DNA of 64,000 nt, from NCBI RefSeq assembly GCF_001641265.1, contig NW_020167551.1, positions 1-64,000 on the forward strand. The letters run 5' to 3'. Origin of the DNA: Pseudogymnoascus destructans (Eukaryota; Ascomycota; Leotiomycetes; Thelebolales; Thelebolaceae). The notes beneath the pieces were generated by a model. It had not been told where the DNA came from. It did no database searches and worked only from the letters and a program-made list of their open reading frames with translations. The position numbers and the translations under genes are program-made. Below are positions 23,272 through 35,000 of this stretch, in pieces (within the stretch, counting starts at the first letter, position 1; each line of letters starts with the position of its first letter).

Positions 23272-24531
23272 AGGGGGGAGTGGTGGAGGGGGTGGTTGTT
23301 CTGCATGATATGGGCGTTTGGGGGTGAGGGACCGGCTTTGGAAGCTGCGTTGTGTTACGTATTAGGGGGACTATGTATCCAATATCGCAGATTTATTCTA
23401 CGAGAAATCAAAGAATTACTCAAGGATACTGTCAAATATTCTGTGATTGAACAACGTGTTCTTTGGCGAAGATTTATCTGGGCCCCAAGACATAACAGTA
23501 CACGCCAAAGCGAACAGAGTACGTAGCCATAGTTATAAAAGCAGTACTGAGCAACAAACAGTAAGCAAGACGGGAATCAACCAAAGGCCTTCAAGCAAAC
23601 CGTAACCATAACCCTACTCAAAGCGTGAGATAATCCGTTCAAGAGATGCTCGAAGGGAAGAAGGTTCCCTGCAGAGTGTCCAACTCGTATGGTAAGAGGT
23701 ATAATCGGTGACAAGAATGGTAGTCGACAGCAAGAGAAGCAGTGGACAGCAAGAAAAGGAATCGACTTCAAGAATACTATTGGCGAAGATCTGGGGGAAA
23801 CATTGCGGCGTTCCTAACAGTCGACTCCATTGCGGCGGTGAGCTTCGTTGTTACTTCTCTCGCGGCTGCAGCGGCGTCTGAGATGGCGCTGTCAGGGCTT
23901 CCTGTCAGCCCTTGACCTATACGGGCATAGCAGTATTGTCCCACGGATGATAAAAGGGAGTCTTGGATTGATCTTTCCTGCTTTTATAGTAAAGTAGGCA
24001 AATACACGGCCCTCCTATAGTCAGTGCAGTAGACTGTAGTTTCACTGAGAGCTGTCAGTTACTGGGCCTGGAGAACGTATTATGGCGAGTGGAAGCTGAA
24101 GGGTATGGGAAAGCAGGCGATTTTTGTTTTGTTTTGTTCCGGCGGGGTTGCTTTCCTCCACATACTGCCTTGCATTCGTAACAACCGTTTTGTTCGGGGT
24201 TTCAAGGCGCGGGGCTTCACCTCCGAACAAGTAGCACTGCTCATGCCTGGTTTAGCTCATTCCAACGAGAGCCAGATAGGTAAAACAAAATGAGAATAGA
24301 TATCAAAATAATAAAGCAGACATTTGGTAAAAAGTAGTATTCAGAACGGTGGTACTCTATGTAACATCCAGCCCGCAGCCTGTATGTACAAAATATGGCA
24401 TCTCATGCTCAAATTCCATCATAATATCAAGAACCCCTTTCTCTTAAACTCCAAACGCCCGCCCGTATGATATATTTTTTGTGCTCGCGGTTCCAGCACG
24501 TATTTCAGCAGCCACTAGGCAGATTATGCGT
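23272..24531. other. Intergenic with a possible solo LTR
   Basis: No gene seen. Contains the candidate LTR listed separately. The 24100-24530 part is AT-rich and plain. Confidence 0.5.
23353..23819 (+). repeat. Possible solo LTR (TGTTACG...CCTAACA, about 467 bp)
   Basis: The stretch starts TGTTACG and ends CCTAACA and contains a TATAAAAG box near 23535, a layout usual for Copia-type LTRs. The flanking five bases do not match, so no target-site duplication supports it. A short repeat of CATTGCGGCG occurs on both sides of the right end. Confidence 0.3.
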
Positions 24532-25074
24532 TCATTCCAGGCTGGTCAACTTATCCATGTCTCGCTCCCTCTGGATTTCCTCCCGGCTGTCGCGGATCTC
24601 GATACCGGGACCGATGGCTCTTGCGTTCCGCGAGCTGGGGAAAACCTGTGTTATGTTAGTATATGTCCCGAGCTTGGTAGTTGAAGTAGCTGGTTATGTA
24701 GATGAACCAGTCCGAAGAATAGCAATGGCCATCCCTGCAGCCAATCCCCGCTGCCTGTAAAATGGCTGCCATGCAAGAATATAAATAAATCGACATACCT
24801 TCGTTCCGCCCCATCCCAACCTGAAAGCGGCCTCGTGCGCAAACAGCTCCCCAAACCCGAGCATGAGCCCGTTCACAAACGGCAAGAACAGGTTGATCGC
24901 CGCGCCCCTCGCCAAGCTCCAGAACGTAGGCGGGGAGTATAAGATAAGTGGCGAGCTAGATGTAGAAGGCGGCGATGGGGACATGGAGAGGTCATCTGGG
25001 CCCGAGTTGGAGTATTGCTCGCTGTCGGATCGGATGGTGATGCCGGAGTCGGCGAGAGGGTTTTGGTCCGCCAT
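24532..25074 (-). CDS. MIM1: MIM1/TOM13, mitochondrial outer-membrane import protein
   Basis: Two exons (25074-24799, 24645-24532; intron 153 nt) give 129 residues. One transmembrane segment (about 55-78) contains the Gly-rich face GLMLGFGE (GxxxG at 69-73) and is followed by the family words FAHEAAFRLGWG. The N-terminus is Ser/Pro-rich and cytosolic-like; the C-terminus is charged. The MIM complex inserts alpha-helical proteins and helps assemble the TOM complex in the mitochondrial outer membrane. The exon junction GTK|VFPSSR is in frame with GT/AG sites. Divergent from the UBX gene, with 408 bp between the starts. Confidence 0.85.
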
Positions 25075-25482
25075 GTCGAGATGGATGGGGGACGCGGAAA
25101 TGGAAGAGAGGGGGTTTCGCGGAGAGCGTATGTGAAAGCTCAAGCTTTTGCTCTGGCGGTTGTGAAAAGTAGAATTGGCAATTGGGTTGAAAGCTATCAA
25201 AACAGAGCTATCACGGTCGTTGCTATAAATGCGGGTTAACCTGTTCGGCTGTCTTGGCCTAAGATCCGAGGCGATCGATAAAGCTAGCGTGACGTGCTGC
25301 CCAAGCTGCCTTGCAAGTTGGAACGTTTGATAATCAGATCTCAGAAAATCCAATCTTTTAACATAGCACATCTCACACTTACAAACCCTGGTCTACTGCT
25401 TCATCCCACAACGAAACTTGGCATCTATCAGTGATAACTGCAACGTAACACAACAGCCTTTTCAACCCCTACCACCGTCATC

Positions 25483-26838
25483 ATGGCGGATAACCCCACT
25501 GACAAAAACGCTCTCATCGCCCAGTTCTCGGGCATCACTGGCGCTGCTCCGCAAGAAGTGCGTCTGAAGCTCACCCCAACCTCACCACCTCTTCCCTTCC
25601 ACTAACACGTCCCAGGCGGAGCAGTTCCTCATCTCCAGCGACTGGGATCTTGAAGACGCTGCAGCAACATTCTATGCCTCGAAAGAAGATGCACTCGCCG
25701 AAGCCGAAGGTGGCGCCCCCGCGCCAGAAGAATATACCGGCCCACGAACACTCGACGGCCGTCCTGCGCCTGAATCTAGAACCCCAACAGTAGCATCCAG
25801 CTCGCGCCCTCCCCGCCGGGCTCCCCGCTCAGGAATCGCGACGCTAGGCTCCATTGCCAGTGACTCCTCCCAGCACGGTCACGACGACGATGGCTCTGAC
25901 GACCCGGACTTCCATGACGACGAGCAGCCGCGCGACCTCTTTGCCGGCGGTGAGAAATCAGGGCTCGCGGTCCAGGATCCTCGCCGCAATGACCCCCGCA
26001 ACCTCGTCGACGAAATTATCAAGAAGGCTAAATCGTACGTCCCCCCACTATCCCCGCCCCCACCTTCAGCAGGCTCCCGAGCCCAGCTAACCCCCTCAGA
26101 CAAGCGTCCCGCGCCGAGAGCGACCCCGCTCCAGCACCTCCATCGCGCTTTCATGGCTCTGGCATAACCCTCGGGGACTCCGCGACGCCCTCTACCGTCC
26201 TCCCCTCCGCCGCCCCTGCCGCAGCCCCCGCCACCCCACAACGCCGCATCCTACACCTCTGGAACGACGGATTCAGCATTGAAGACGGCCCCCTCCACCG
26301 CTTTGACGACCCCCAGAACGCCGCCGACCTTGCCGTCATCGAGTCTGGCCGCGCGCCTATCCATCTCATGAACGTGGCATATGACCAGCCGGTGGACGTC
26401 CAGCTCAACAGGCACGAGGAGGACTATAAGAAGCCGAAGACCGTGTACAAGCCTTTCTCAGGCGGGGGACAGCGTCTCGGGTCGCCTGTGCCAGGTGCAG
26501 AGACCTCTACTGCATCTGCGCCCATCCAGCCCTCTGCTGGTCCATCAAGCGCACAACCCGCCTCGCAGGCCCCGCAGGTCAAGGTCGACCCCGCACTCCC
26601 GACGCTCTCCCTCCGCATCCAGCTCGCGGACGGCACGCGCCTTCCTGCGCGCTTCAACACCACGCACAGCATTGGGGATGTGTATGATTTTATCGCCAGG
26701 GCGAGCCCGGATAGCAGTACGCGCGCATGGGTGGTCGCAACGACGTTCCCAAGTAAAGAGCACACCGACAAGAAAGCGGTGCTGGGAGAGTTGGAGGAGT
26801 TTAGGAGAGGGGGGGTTGCGGTGCAGAAGTGGGTATGA
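25483..26838 (+). CDS. UBX/SEP-domain Cdc48 cofactor (Shp1/p47 type)
   Basis: Three exons (25483-25557, 25616-26034, 26100-26838) give 410 residues. A UBA-like domain lies at about 1-42 (ALIAQFSGIT ... DWDLEDAAATFYA), an acidic/proline linker follows, then the SEP domain (about 213-277, beginning RRILHLWNDGFSIEDG) and a C-terminal UBX domain (about 333-410, with the TTFP loop that contacts Cdc48). Same domain order and length as yeast Shp1 and animal p47/NSFL1C, which direct the Cdc48/p97 ATPase in membrane fusion, ER-associated degradation and protein phosphatase 1 control. The second intron has a GCTAACC branch site. Start set by the UBA. Confidence 0.92.
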
Positions 26839-27018
26839 GGGGTGTGAGGGTGTGTGGAAAGGGGGTTGTGGGAAGGGGCTTATCTGGCGTTTGGGAGGTA
26901 GACGGGGATGCTTTGAGACTTTTAGATGATTGCATGGATTATGAATTATTCTGTGCACCTTCTCTGTCTCCTCTTGGATGAGTACTCTATTCCGTGACTC
27001 CTAGCTTCATCCACCTCA
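26839..27018. other. 3' flank of UBX gene
   Basis: Short non-coding stretch ending at the hAT insertion site. Confidence 0.6.
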
Positions 27019-27026
27019 TAAAAGAC
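27019..27026. repeat. hAT target-site duplication, left copy
   Basis: TAAAAGAC, identical to 29635-29642 on the other side of the element. Eight bases is the standard hAT duplication. Confidence 0.95.
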
Positions 27027-29634
27027 CAGTGTTCGGCAGATACTACCCAGGTAGTATCTGGGTCCTCGCCAGGTAAGGTAAGTATCTGAGCGGCTTTGCT
27101 CAGGTAAGGTAGGTATTTACAGATACTTTAGCAGGTAGTTGAGCCTCAATTCCGTATACAAAAATGACGCTTTTGATATTTGAAATAGATAATGATATGT
27201 AACTAGAATATGTAACTAGAAAAGTGAAACTCGTGACAAATATAATAATAAAATAGACAGCCCCTATTCCTATTCTTCTGCCTCATCATCTGCATCATCA
27301 CCGTCGCTGTCGGCATCTGGTAAATAACCCCAATTCCGTAAGCAAAGCAGATATCTAATTGTCGATGGTGACAATCTATTCCTTTTCTTAGTAATGATAT
27401 CGCTACCATTGCTAAATACCCGTTCTGATGGTGCTGATGTCGCAGGAATTGCAAGATGGTCTCGAGCAACTTGAGCAATTATTGGATATTGATATTGCTT
27501 TGCAGACCAATATTTGAGAATATCAGTATGCTCACCAGGCCGTGGTTCAAGCATCCATCGTTTCCATTCTGGTTCTTCAAATGATATAATGCATCTGCAA
27601 GAGCTGTTTCACGTTCAATACGCTCTGTATCAAGATGATATTGCCGTGTCTTATATGTTCTACAAACATCTTCAAACTGTGCTCTTGCCCGTGTGATTCG
27701 TACATGATCTGTACTATCTGGATATATCTTTTTAAACACTGTATGGTTCATCCGTGGATCGCAAATTGTAGCTACAGCTGAGTGCTTACATTGCTGATTT
27801 GTTGCAAGAGTATAATACGCGTGAAGCTTTTGATAAGCTACTGTGCATGCAATACCAATTGCTGAGTGCTCGCCAACTTCTTGTTGCATCTTCTTAACTT
27901 TATTTATCATTTTAAGATAAAGTGGAATAGCAAAGTTAAGTGACGGATATGTATCACTTTGTAGCCGTCTTGATGGTTTGAGAAATATTAAGAACAGTCG
28001 TTCAAGATCTTTAATAACAGCCCAATCTCCTGTAGTTAATGCAATATCTTTCATACTAATATCAAGCTGTTGTGTTATGCATACTGCTGTGATTGGTATT
28101 TGGAGTTTTAATGCTGTATCAAGCATACGATGTGTTGAATTCCATCGTACTGGCATATCAAGTGATAGTTGCTGTGGTTTTAAACCTATAGCTTTGACTT
28201 GTCGTTGTAAAGCATCCTTCCATGCTCGTCGATTACGAAAGACATAGATATGTCTTCGTAGCTTTGCAAGAGCATTCATGACTTCCACATGACTATCTCT
28301 ACTAAATGGAATCCGAGCTGCACCTTGCTCACACCGGTATGTCTCTGTCTCTACATCTGGTTCTGCTTTTAAACTCGTAAGAGCGGCTTGAACTGCGAGA
28401 TTTATGATATGTGCAATACACCGGACATCGCCTTCTTTGACAGTAAATGTCCAAGGTTGTTGAGTTGATGTTTGGGCGTTGCTAGCCAATTTCTCATATT
28501 CTGAGAGCATCACAGTATTTGATGATGCGTTGTCTCGGGTGCATGTAAAGATAGCGCCTGTAATAGCTATACTATCTGTTACAGCTGCTAATTGCTGAGC
28601 TAAGTATTCACCGCTATGAATAGGCTCTTGAAGATGTATCACATCAAGCAATTTTGATTTCTGCTGCCATTTATCATTAATCCAATGAGCGGTAACAGCA
28701 GCATACTCTGTATAGTTCCGTGCAGACCATGCATCTGTCGTTATGGATATCCGGCCTCCATGTATAATATGAGAATGGAGTTCAAGCTGTAGTATGCCTC
28801 GGTGATATGAGAATTGGCGTTGTAGTTCTCGGTGCAATGTTCTTGACGAAAGTGATAACACAGATGGACTTAAGAACCGTACTAATTGACGATATGAATA
28901 GCTTTCGATAATGCGTAAAGACAGGTTATTAGATACTATAAACGATAGCACTAACTCTCTATATTTGGCTGGATTGTTTGTTGGTCTTGATTCATGGGTC
29001 GCTGGTCTCCGATGCTCAAAAAATGTTGATGTGCTGCTAGATTGACTTGAAGGCGCTGTATTCTTGTGTTTAAGAGCATCATAGATTCCTTTATGCTTAA
29101 GACTATAGTGTTTCCAAAGATTGCCAGTTGAAGCAGCAGCTTGAGCATGGGTTTGAGCTGCGGGCGAGTATCCGCAATTAGGCTGCATACAGCATACTTT
29201 GATAGTTGGCGGGTTGCTCTCAAGTAGTATTCTTGAATATAGTTCCTTCGTGAACAGCAGCGACTGCGTTGGCGGTAGCACTTGGCTAGGCGGGTGTAGA
29301 CGGACAGGAATTGGATTTGATTGCTGAAAAGGGGTAAAAAGCCCTGGTAGGGCTGGCTCATCGTGAGGATTATAGCCATCAAGGTCCGTCGGCACGTCTG
29401 ACAACGGAGAGTCACTCATTTTCACGGCAATTATCACCATATCAAGCATGAAGACGAGTATTTCAACGTTAGCATTTGTGCGGCTTGGCTACACTTGGCA
29501 ATACTTGGCATGTATCTGGGTAAGTATCTGAAAATACCGGGATACTCAGGTATTTTGAGAATGAGCCCAGGTAGGTAATTACCCAGGTAATTACCTGAAC
29601 ACCACAGGTAATCAGGTATCTGTGCCGCACACTG
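27027..29634 (-). mobile_element. hAT DNA transposon, 2608 bp, with perfect 8-bp TSD
   Basis: Ends are CAGTGTTCGGCAGATAC (left) and, read inward from the right, CAGTGTGCGGCACAGATAC, the hAT-type CAGTG terminus with imperfect repeats of about 17-19 bp. Both subterminal regions are dense in CAGGTA words (27050-27130 and 29510-29625), likely transposase binding sites. One minus-strand transposase gene fills the middle. The identical duplications on both sides show the insertion is recent and has not been rearranged. Confidence 0.95.
27270..29449 (-). CDS. hAT transposase, one-base frame break near the 3' end
   Basis: An N-terminal BED-type finger (CCMQPNCGY ... HYSLKHKG), the central catalytic region with ITTDAWSARNY, CIAHIINLAV and VRWNSTHRML, and the C-terminal dimerisation domain (KYWSAKQYQYPII, ATSAPSERVFS). 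The last domain is one frame away: the shift falls in a T-run at 27579-27581, where one more T would join the two frames. Start either at 29449 or at MSDSPL (29419). In the first case about 725 residues are encoded. The protein would cut and rejoin the element's own ends. The break may be a real mutation or a sequence error; everything else looks functional. Confidence 0.9.
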
Positions 29635-29642
29635 TAAAAGAC
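29635..29642. repeat. hAT target-site duplication, right copy
   Basis: TAAAAGAC, identical to 27019-27026. Confidence 0.95.
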
Positions 29643-32600
29643 AAAACGTGCTAGAAACTGCACTATATTGACAGGCCATATCTCACGTATCCAGTATGCT
29701 GAATCTAATAGCCCTCACCCAACGTAACATTGAAAACGACGACGGAGAGTGAGACGGCAGATTGACGGCCTCCAGCGCACCACTATCATAGATGGGAAGA
29801 CCGCCCCTTATGAGGAGGCCTTCACTGCTAAGTCTGGGTCCTGTACTGAGGTACTCCTCTTATTACGAATCATAAGTTACACATCTAACAAGCATGATAG
29901 GGGGTGATTTACCAACTCGCTCAAAAATTTGCCTATAGGCATGGTCTATTTGGACCAAATGGCTACGAGGCGGGAAATTAAGAAGTGTTTTTACTTTTCA
30001 TGCTGAATTATGAATTTCTTTATTAGCTAAAGATGCTCGTGAGATTATCCCTGGCCTCGGGGGTGATGGGGAGGCGACGGCAAGAATCTCCGACAACAAA
30101 ATGACCTCGACAGCGAGAACCCCCGTCAGCAAGAACCCCGACAGTACCACCACGACCACAGGCCACCCCCTTACCCAACTATATCGAAACCATGCACCCC
30201 CTCCGCTAACTCATGCTCCAAAGCAAACCTGCGCCATGTTGTATGTATCTCTTTCATGAGATGTGCTGTGTTGCGTGAGTGCTGAGGATGTTGTTATATA
30301 CCCGTTCACTCCATCTTTAAGCTCGCGGGGGGATAGCAAGAAAGAGGGGGGATGAGGAAGGAAAGAGGGGTTCTGGGTGGGATGACGAAATATGAGAAGA
30401 ACCCAAACAGACGGAGCAAAAAGGGGCTGTTTCAATATTTTAGCCAACCCCCATACGGAGACTATTCCCCTGCGTACCTACCTTAAACCCATTTTCATGA
30501 AGATAAAACGAAACAACAAAGCCGTCGTATCACCTGAAACTATGGTCTGCTCCAGTGATCCCCGTTCCAACAACAAACAGCATCCACTTACCAGCGTCAT
30601 CATTACGGATAGGAGAAAGAGGGGGTAGAGTATGTGGTGTTTTGGAAGCTGGGAGAGTTGCAAGAAGGGAATGGCGGGGTTGAGATAATTTGTACGGATA
30701 TCTCATGAAATACCCCCTTCATCTCCCCCATCGATTCTGTCCCTCGTCTCATTTCTCTCCTTTTTCTTCTCACTCAAAACCAACCCTATAACCTCATGCA
30801 ACTCCACAGACAATCGAACGGTGGAACACAGCAGAAATCATGCCATGGCTGCGGGTTAATCTACCCTCCAGTAATCCTCATACCATCCCGAAATTTCCAG
30901 TTATCAACGTCTTTCCTGGTCATCTACGCTTCTCTCGAGGATACAGCGGCGAGGAAACAGAATGACGGTAAGAACCACACACAACAACAAGACCCCCCCC
31001 AAACAGCACTCCCACCCAGCACCTCGCACATCAGCAACTCCTCAGTCAGAACACCACGCGCCCACTCCACCGGCCGAGTCGCACCGCACACTATGTCACA
31101 GATTAATTTTCTTTTTCAATGTTTCCTGTCGAACTATGCTACGTGCTGCTTGGTGGGGTGTTATAGCCGCCCGGTCTGGTGTTTATTTTACTAAGGGAGG
31201 TGGTCGAAGTGAGGGGATGAGGATGGGGGAGGTAGAGGATGTGGTGTTTGGGAAGCGCGGAAGAGGTAGGAGAAGGGGATGGCGGGTTGGGATGATTCGT
31301 ATAGATATATCACGAATTATCCCCTCTTTCCCCTCCATAGCCTCATCCCATCCCTCTTCTCTCCCATCCCCTCTCCCCAACCCACCCTATACAACACCAC
31401 TGCCAAAAGTTAAAATTCAAGCTCGAAGATTCCCCGCTCTATATCGACCGGCAGTGTCAAGCTGCTATTGATCGGGTGGCTCAAATACATCTAACTGCTG
31501 CATAGATGGGGGAGCTGATGCTTTCATGAACATTGTTCGTGGGTCGCAGTGAGAAATTTTCAACGGACAAGACTGTGCGAGGTGACAAGAATTGTACGAT
31601 AGCAAGAACACCCTCGACAACACCCCCGACAACACCCCAACCCAGCAGCTCGCACATCAGCAGTTCCACAGGAAGAACAGCACGCGCTAACTGAGCTGGG
31701 CTGGCCGAGCGGACGGGTGTTCCTTCCCAGTGCTTTTTTTGTCGCTTGACAACTTGATAGTCCGAGAGCTGTGATGCATGCCGGGGGAGGGGGTTGTTAT
31801 ATCGGATCATCGTATCAGTGTCTAGTTTGTTGTTTGCCCTGCGGCTGGGGGAAGAGGGGGTTGGAAGGAAGGTGTAGGAGCCGGGGGGGGGGGTCCTCTT
31901 TCGTTCTTCAATGGCCAGTTTTCTCGTTATAATTCCCTTCTTTTCACGCATCGTGAATATATCACTGTGAAACCCATCATCACCAGCCTCACCACCATCA
32001 GCTCCCCCATCACACCCCCAAACCCCACGAGCCATCCCACAACCCACCCCAGTATAAACCCCCCACCCCCCATCCCAACCCCATCTCCCAACCCATCTTC
32101 TTCTCAAAAGGGGTCTCGAAAGCGCTGGTTCAGGCGTGTGCCAATACGGCAGGTCGTGGAGAAGAGTTGTCTGAATAGCTCACGGTGGAGGTGGGGGAGC
32201 GGGGGTATTGTCGTTTTTGTTGTTGCTGTCGTTGTATCTCACCGGTGGCGGGTCGTTGTCACCGGGGGATTCTCGCCGCGCGTGTAGTGTCACTGATAGT
32301 ATGTTTGTCGTGCCGTGAAAGGTTTCTGCATCAAGGAGGCGGGGTGGCATTGATCTCAGCCCTCGGAACGGACGTGTGTCGAGCGCGCGAGATGGGTCTC
32401 TGCCGCATGCAGGCAACAACTAGATCTGTGGTGCCTAGATGCATCTGATCCTGCTGTTCATGCCGACGACACTGTGTTTAAATGCACTCTGTTCATCCGG
32501 GATGTTCCACTACATCTCTCGAGCTTCGCCGCTTCTTTCTGGGGGAAAGGGGAGGGGAGAGGGAGTGTAAAAACTTCCTTGATATCGTGGGTTTCTGTGT

Positions 32601-33640
32601 CGTCTTCTGTGCCACCGCTGATGTGAGCCATGAGGCCAGCACAGATATCCACGTCGCCAGCACGTGATCAAACCAGCTTTATCTTGATATTGACAAAATT
32701 CACAGATGCGAAAGCCACATGGGAGATGGGAATTGATGAACTTTGTCGCAACACAGTTCCCCTCCGCCGGGTCTCCCCGCCACTCAAAATCTCACGTACG
32801 CACTCACAACGCCAACTGAGACACCCCCGTCGCCATCTCAGACCTGCAGAGAAGACAAAACCTCGCTATTCCTACTAACGTCCCAGAGTGAGACATCTCC
32901 CAGCATCTCAGATTGTAGAAAAACCCCCTTCCAATACTCCTCCCAATCCCCAACTCCGAGTAGAAAACCCCGCCCCTCGGTAGTTTCCAGACCGCAAAAA
33001 ACCAGGAAATTTTCTTCCAATGGGAATGGCTTATTCATACCCCCCAAGTCAGGGAACCAGTCGGAAATTTCCTTCCCTCCAATCCGATACCCCGAAGATA
33101 CCTCAGATGTCTCACCCCGCGACTCGGAATGAATAAGCATGGTGACGTTGTTCAGGGCCCGAGAGAGAAAACAGAAAGTTTGATCGGATTCCAGGAACCA
33201 GAGGGGATAGTATACAAGGTATTGGGTTTGGCAACTGCCGGGTTCAGATGGTGGAGTGAGGGTGAAAAAAAAAAAAAAAAAAAAAACTTGGCCATGACTC
33301 TTGTAGATGGCTATAACACCGTCGCTGGCTGGCTGAGGGGAGGGGAAAAACTTGCCGTTAGAGATGCCAAGGATATGGAGAAAACTTCATGAACTCGGCT
33401 GTATCGGTGAGGAAAAGTGCGAGTCCATTGGTATCTCCATTCCCATCCGCCGATAGCCTGATGCAGCGACTCCATTCTCAGAAAACTGAGTCTTGAATGC
33501 TGCCGTCCCCACCTGGTAATCCAGTCCAATACAGTCCTCCCAATGCAGCAACGCTCTCCCATCAATGCATCCCATGTAGTTGTCTTCATGCCAAGAAACA
33601 CCCACATGCTCCAACCCAAACAATAAAGACAGAGTCATGT
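29643..33640. other. Gene-poor, low-complexity region
   Basis: No frame here has family features, introns or normal codon use. The stretch is built of C- and G-rich runs and of diverged blocks that resemble one another (for example 30590-30720 with 31200-31350, and 30960-31070 with 31590-31690). A 22-base A-run sits at 33265-33286. It probably consists of old, unclassified repeats. Confidence 0.5.
33265..33286. repeat. Poly(A) tract, 22 bases
   Basis: Uninterrupted A-run in otherwise mixed sequence. It could be the tail of a retroposed copy on the plus strand; no body was recognised upstream. Confidence 0.7.
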
Positions 33641-33649
33641 TCTTTGATG

Positions 33650-33808
33650 CCCCTCTATACCTAAGAAATCAGCCTTTAGGGCCTCTAGAACCCTCTATAC
33701 CTAAGAAATCAGCCTTTAGGGCCTCTAGTAGAACCCTCTATACCTAAGAAACCAGCCTTACAGGACGTCTAGAACCCTCTAGAACCCTCTAGAACCCTCT
33801 AGAACCCC
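33650..33808. repeat. Minisatellite: three ~45-bp units then a 10-11-bp array
   Basis: Units with CTATACCTAAGAAATCAGCC and AGGGCCTCTAGAACC repeat about three times, followed by four copies of CTAGAACCCT. The last long unit has diverged. Confidence 0.85.
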
Positions 33809-34560
33809 CCAAAGAAAGAGGAGACCATACACGCGTCCTAATATCGTATATCCCCCTCCTCCTAGGTCTAATATCCTCCTACCTCGAATATCCCAATATC
33901 GTATATCCCCCTCATATTATCAAAACGAACAACGAAAATAACAATACACCAAGCTTCACTCACACAGCCAATAGCACAGTACATCCCCAGAGGTACTCTA
34001 CTTCCACCGTCCCCTGCGCAAGCGTGCTCCCTCTCCCCACGATCAAATCTCCGCCGAGACCCGCCAATCAGCACCGCGCATCCACCGACATCTGCCCCGT
34101 CCATCTCGGTAGAAGGAGAAGCGTCTGATTGTCTGATTTAAGGTGAGCGCGTGCTGGTGGCTGATGAGGGAGGGCGTGAGTGTGAGGGGGGAGTGTTGAG
34201 TGGTGGAGGGGGGGAACACGCTTGCGCAGGGGGGATGGTGAAGTAGAGTACCTTTGGCCATGTACTGCTGGTTGACTGTGTGATGGATGGCTGTGCTGTT
34301 TGACCGTGTTTCACCGTCTGATGGGATGGGCATGGGCCATGGGCCATGTGTACAGTACTTGCCAATGAGACCAGTGTTTTGTACTCTACTTTACTCTACT
34401 TTACCCTGTTTCCCCCCCCCTTCCCCCCCCTTTCCCCCCCCTTTCCCCATTTCAACTACCAAACACTCCTTATCGCCTCCACACGCTCATCTTGATCTTG
34501 ATTCTGATCATCATCGCCAACCCTTCCTAGCCAGCCCAGCGCTTCCTTTACCTTCTTTCT
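33809..34560. other. Intergenic, no gene seen
   Basis: Contains two similar copies of an AATATCGTATATCCCCCTC block (33840-33915) and C-runs at 34412-34445. No coding frame with support. Confidence 0.5.
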
Positions 34561-34563
34561 TTC

Positions 34564-34795
34564 TCCGATTGACCCTGAACGTCTGCTCGACATCCTCTTC
34601 TTCAATCCTCACCGACGCTCCTTTCGACCCTTTCGACCCTTTCAACCCTTTCGACCCTTTCAACCCTTTCGACCCTTTCGACCCTTTCGACCCTTTCGAC
34701 CCTTTCGACCCTTTCGACCCTTTCGACTCTTTCGGATTGACCCTGAACGTCTACTCGACATCCTCCTCTTCAATCCTCACCGACGCTCCTTACGA
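34564..34795. repeat. 9-bp minisatellite (CGACCCTTT) between two ~57-bp direct repeats
   Basis: About twelve 9-bp units lie at 34620-34732, with two TTCAACCCT variants. The array is flanked by near-identical copies of a segment beginning GATTGACCCTGAACGTCT (34567 and 34736). It lies 200 bp before the DUF1996 start and may be in its promoter or leader. In one frame it reads Asp-Pro-Phe repeats, but no gene model supports translation. Confidence 0.9.
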
Positions 34796-35000
34796 GAAGA
34801 ACCAGCTTCTTCTTCGCAAAACACTCGTTGTTTTTAGGCCCTTGTAGCCCAAGACATTCCTTTCGTCATTATTTCATGAGAGTACAGAGTACCTCTAGGG
34901 ACGGACAGCAAAAGCCAAATAACCTCAATTCCCAACACCAATTTCACCTGTTGATATTTCCAACACACGTACAAACAACAAATCTTCACCTTCCTTCAAG

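Noticed and set aside
32743..33132. 130-codon open frame rich in Ser, Pro and Thr
   Set aside because: No homologous motif, no intron and low complexity in a repeat-filled region.
34287..34847. Open frame with Asp-Pro-Phe repeats
   Set aside because: The repeats come from a 9-bp minisatellite; the start is arbitrary and the flanks are duplicated, so translation is unlikely.
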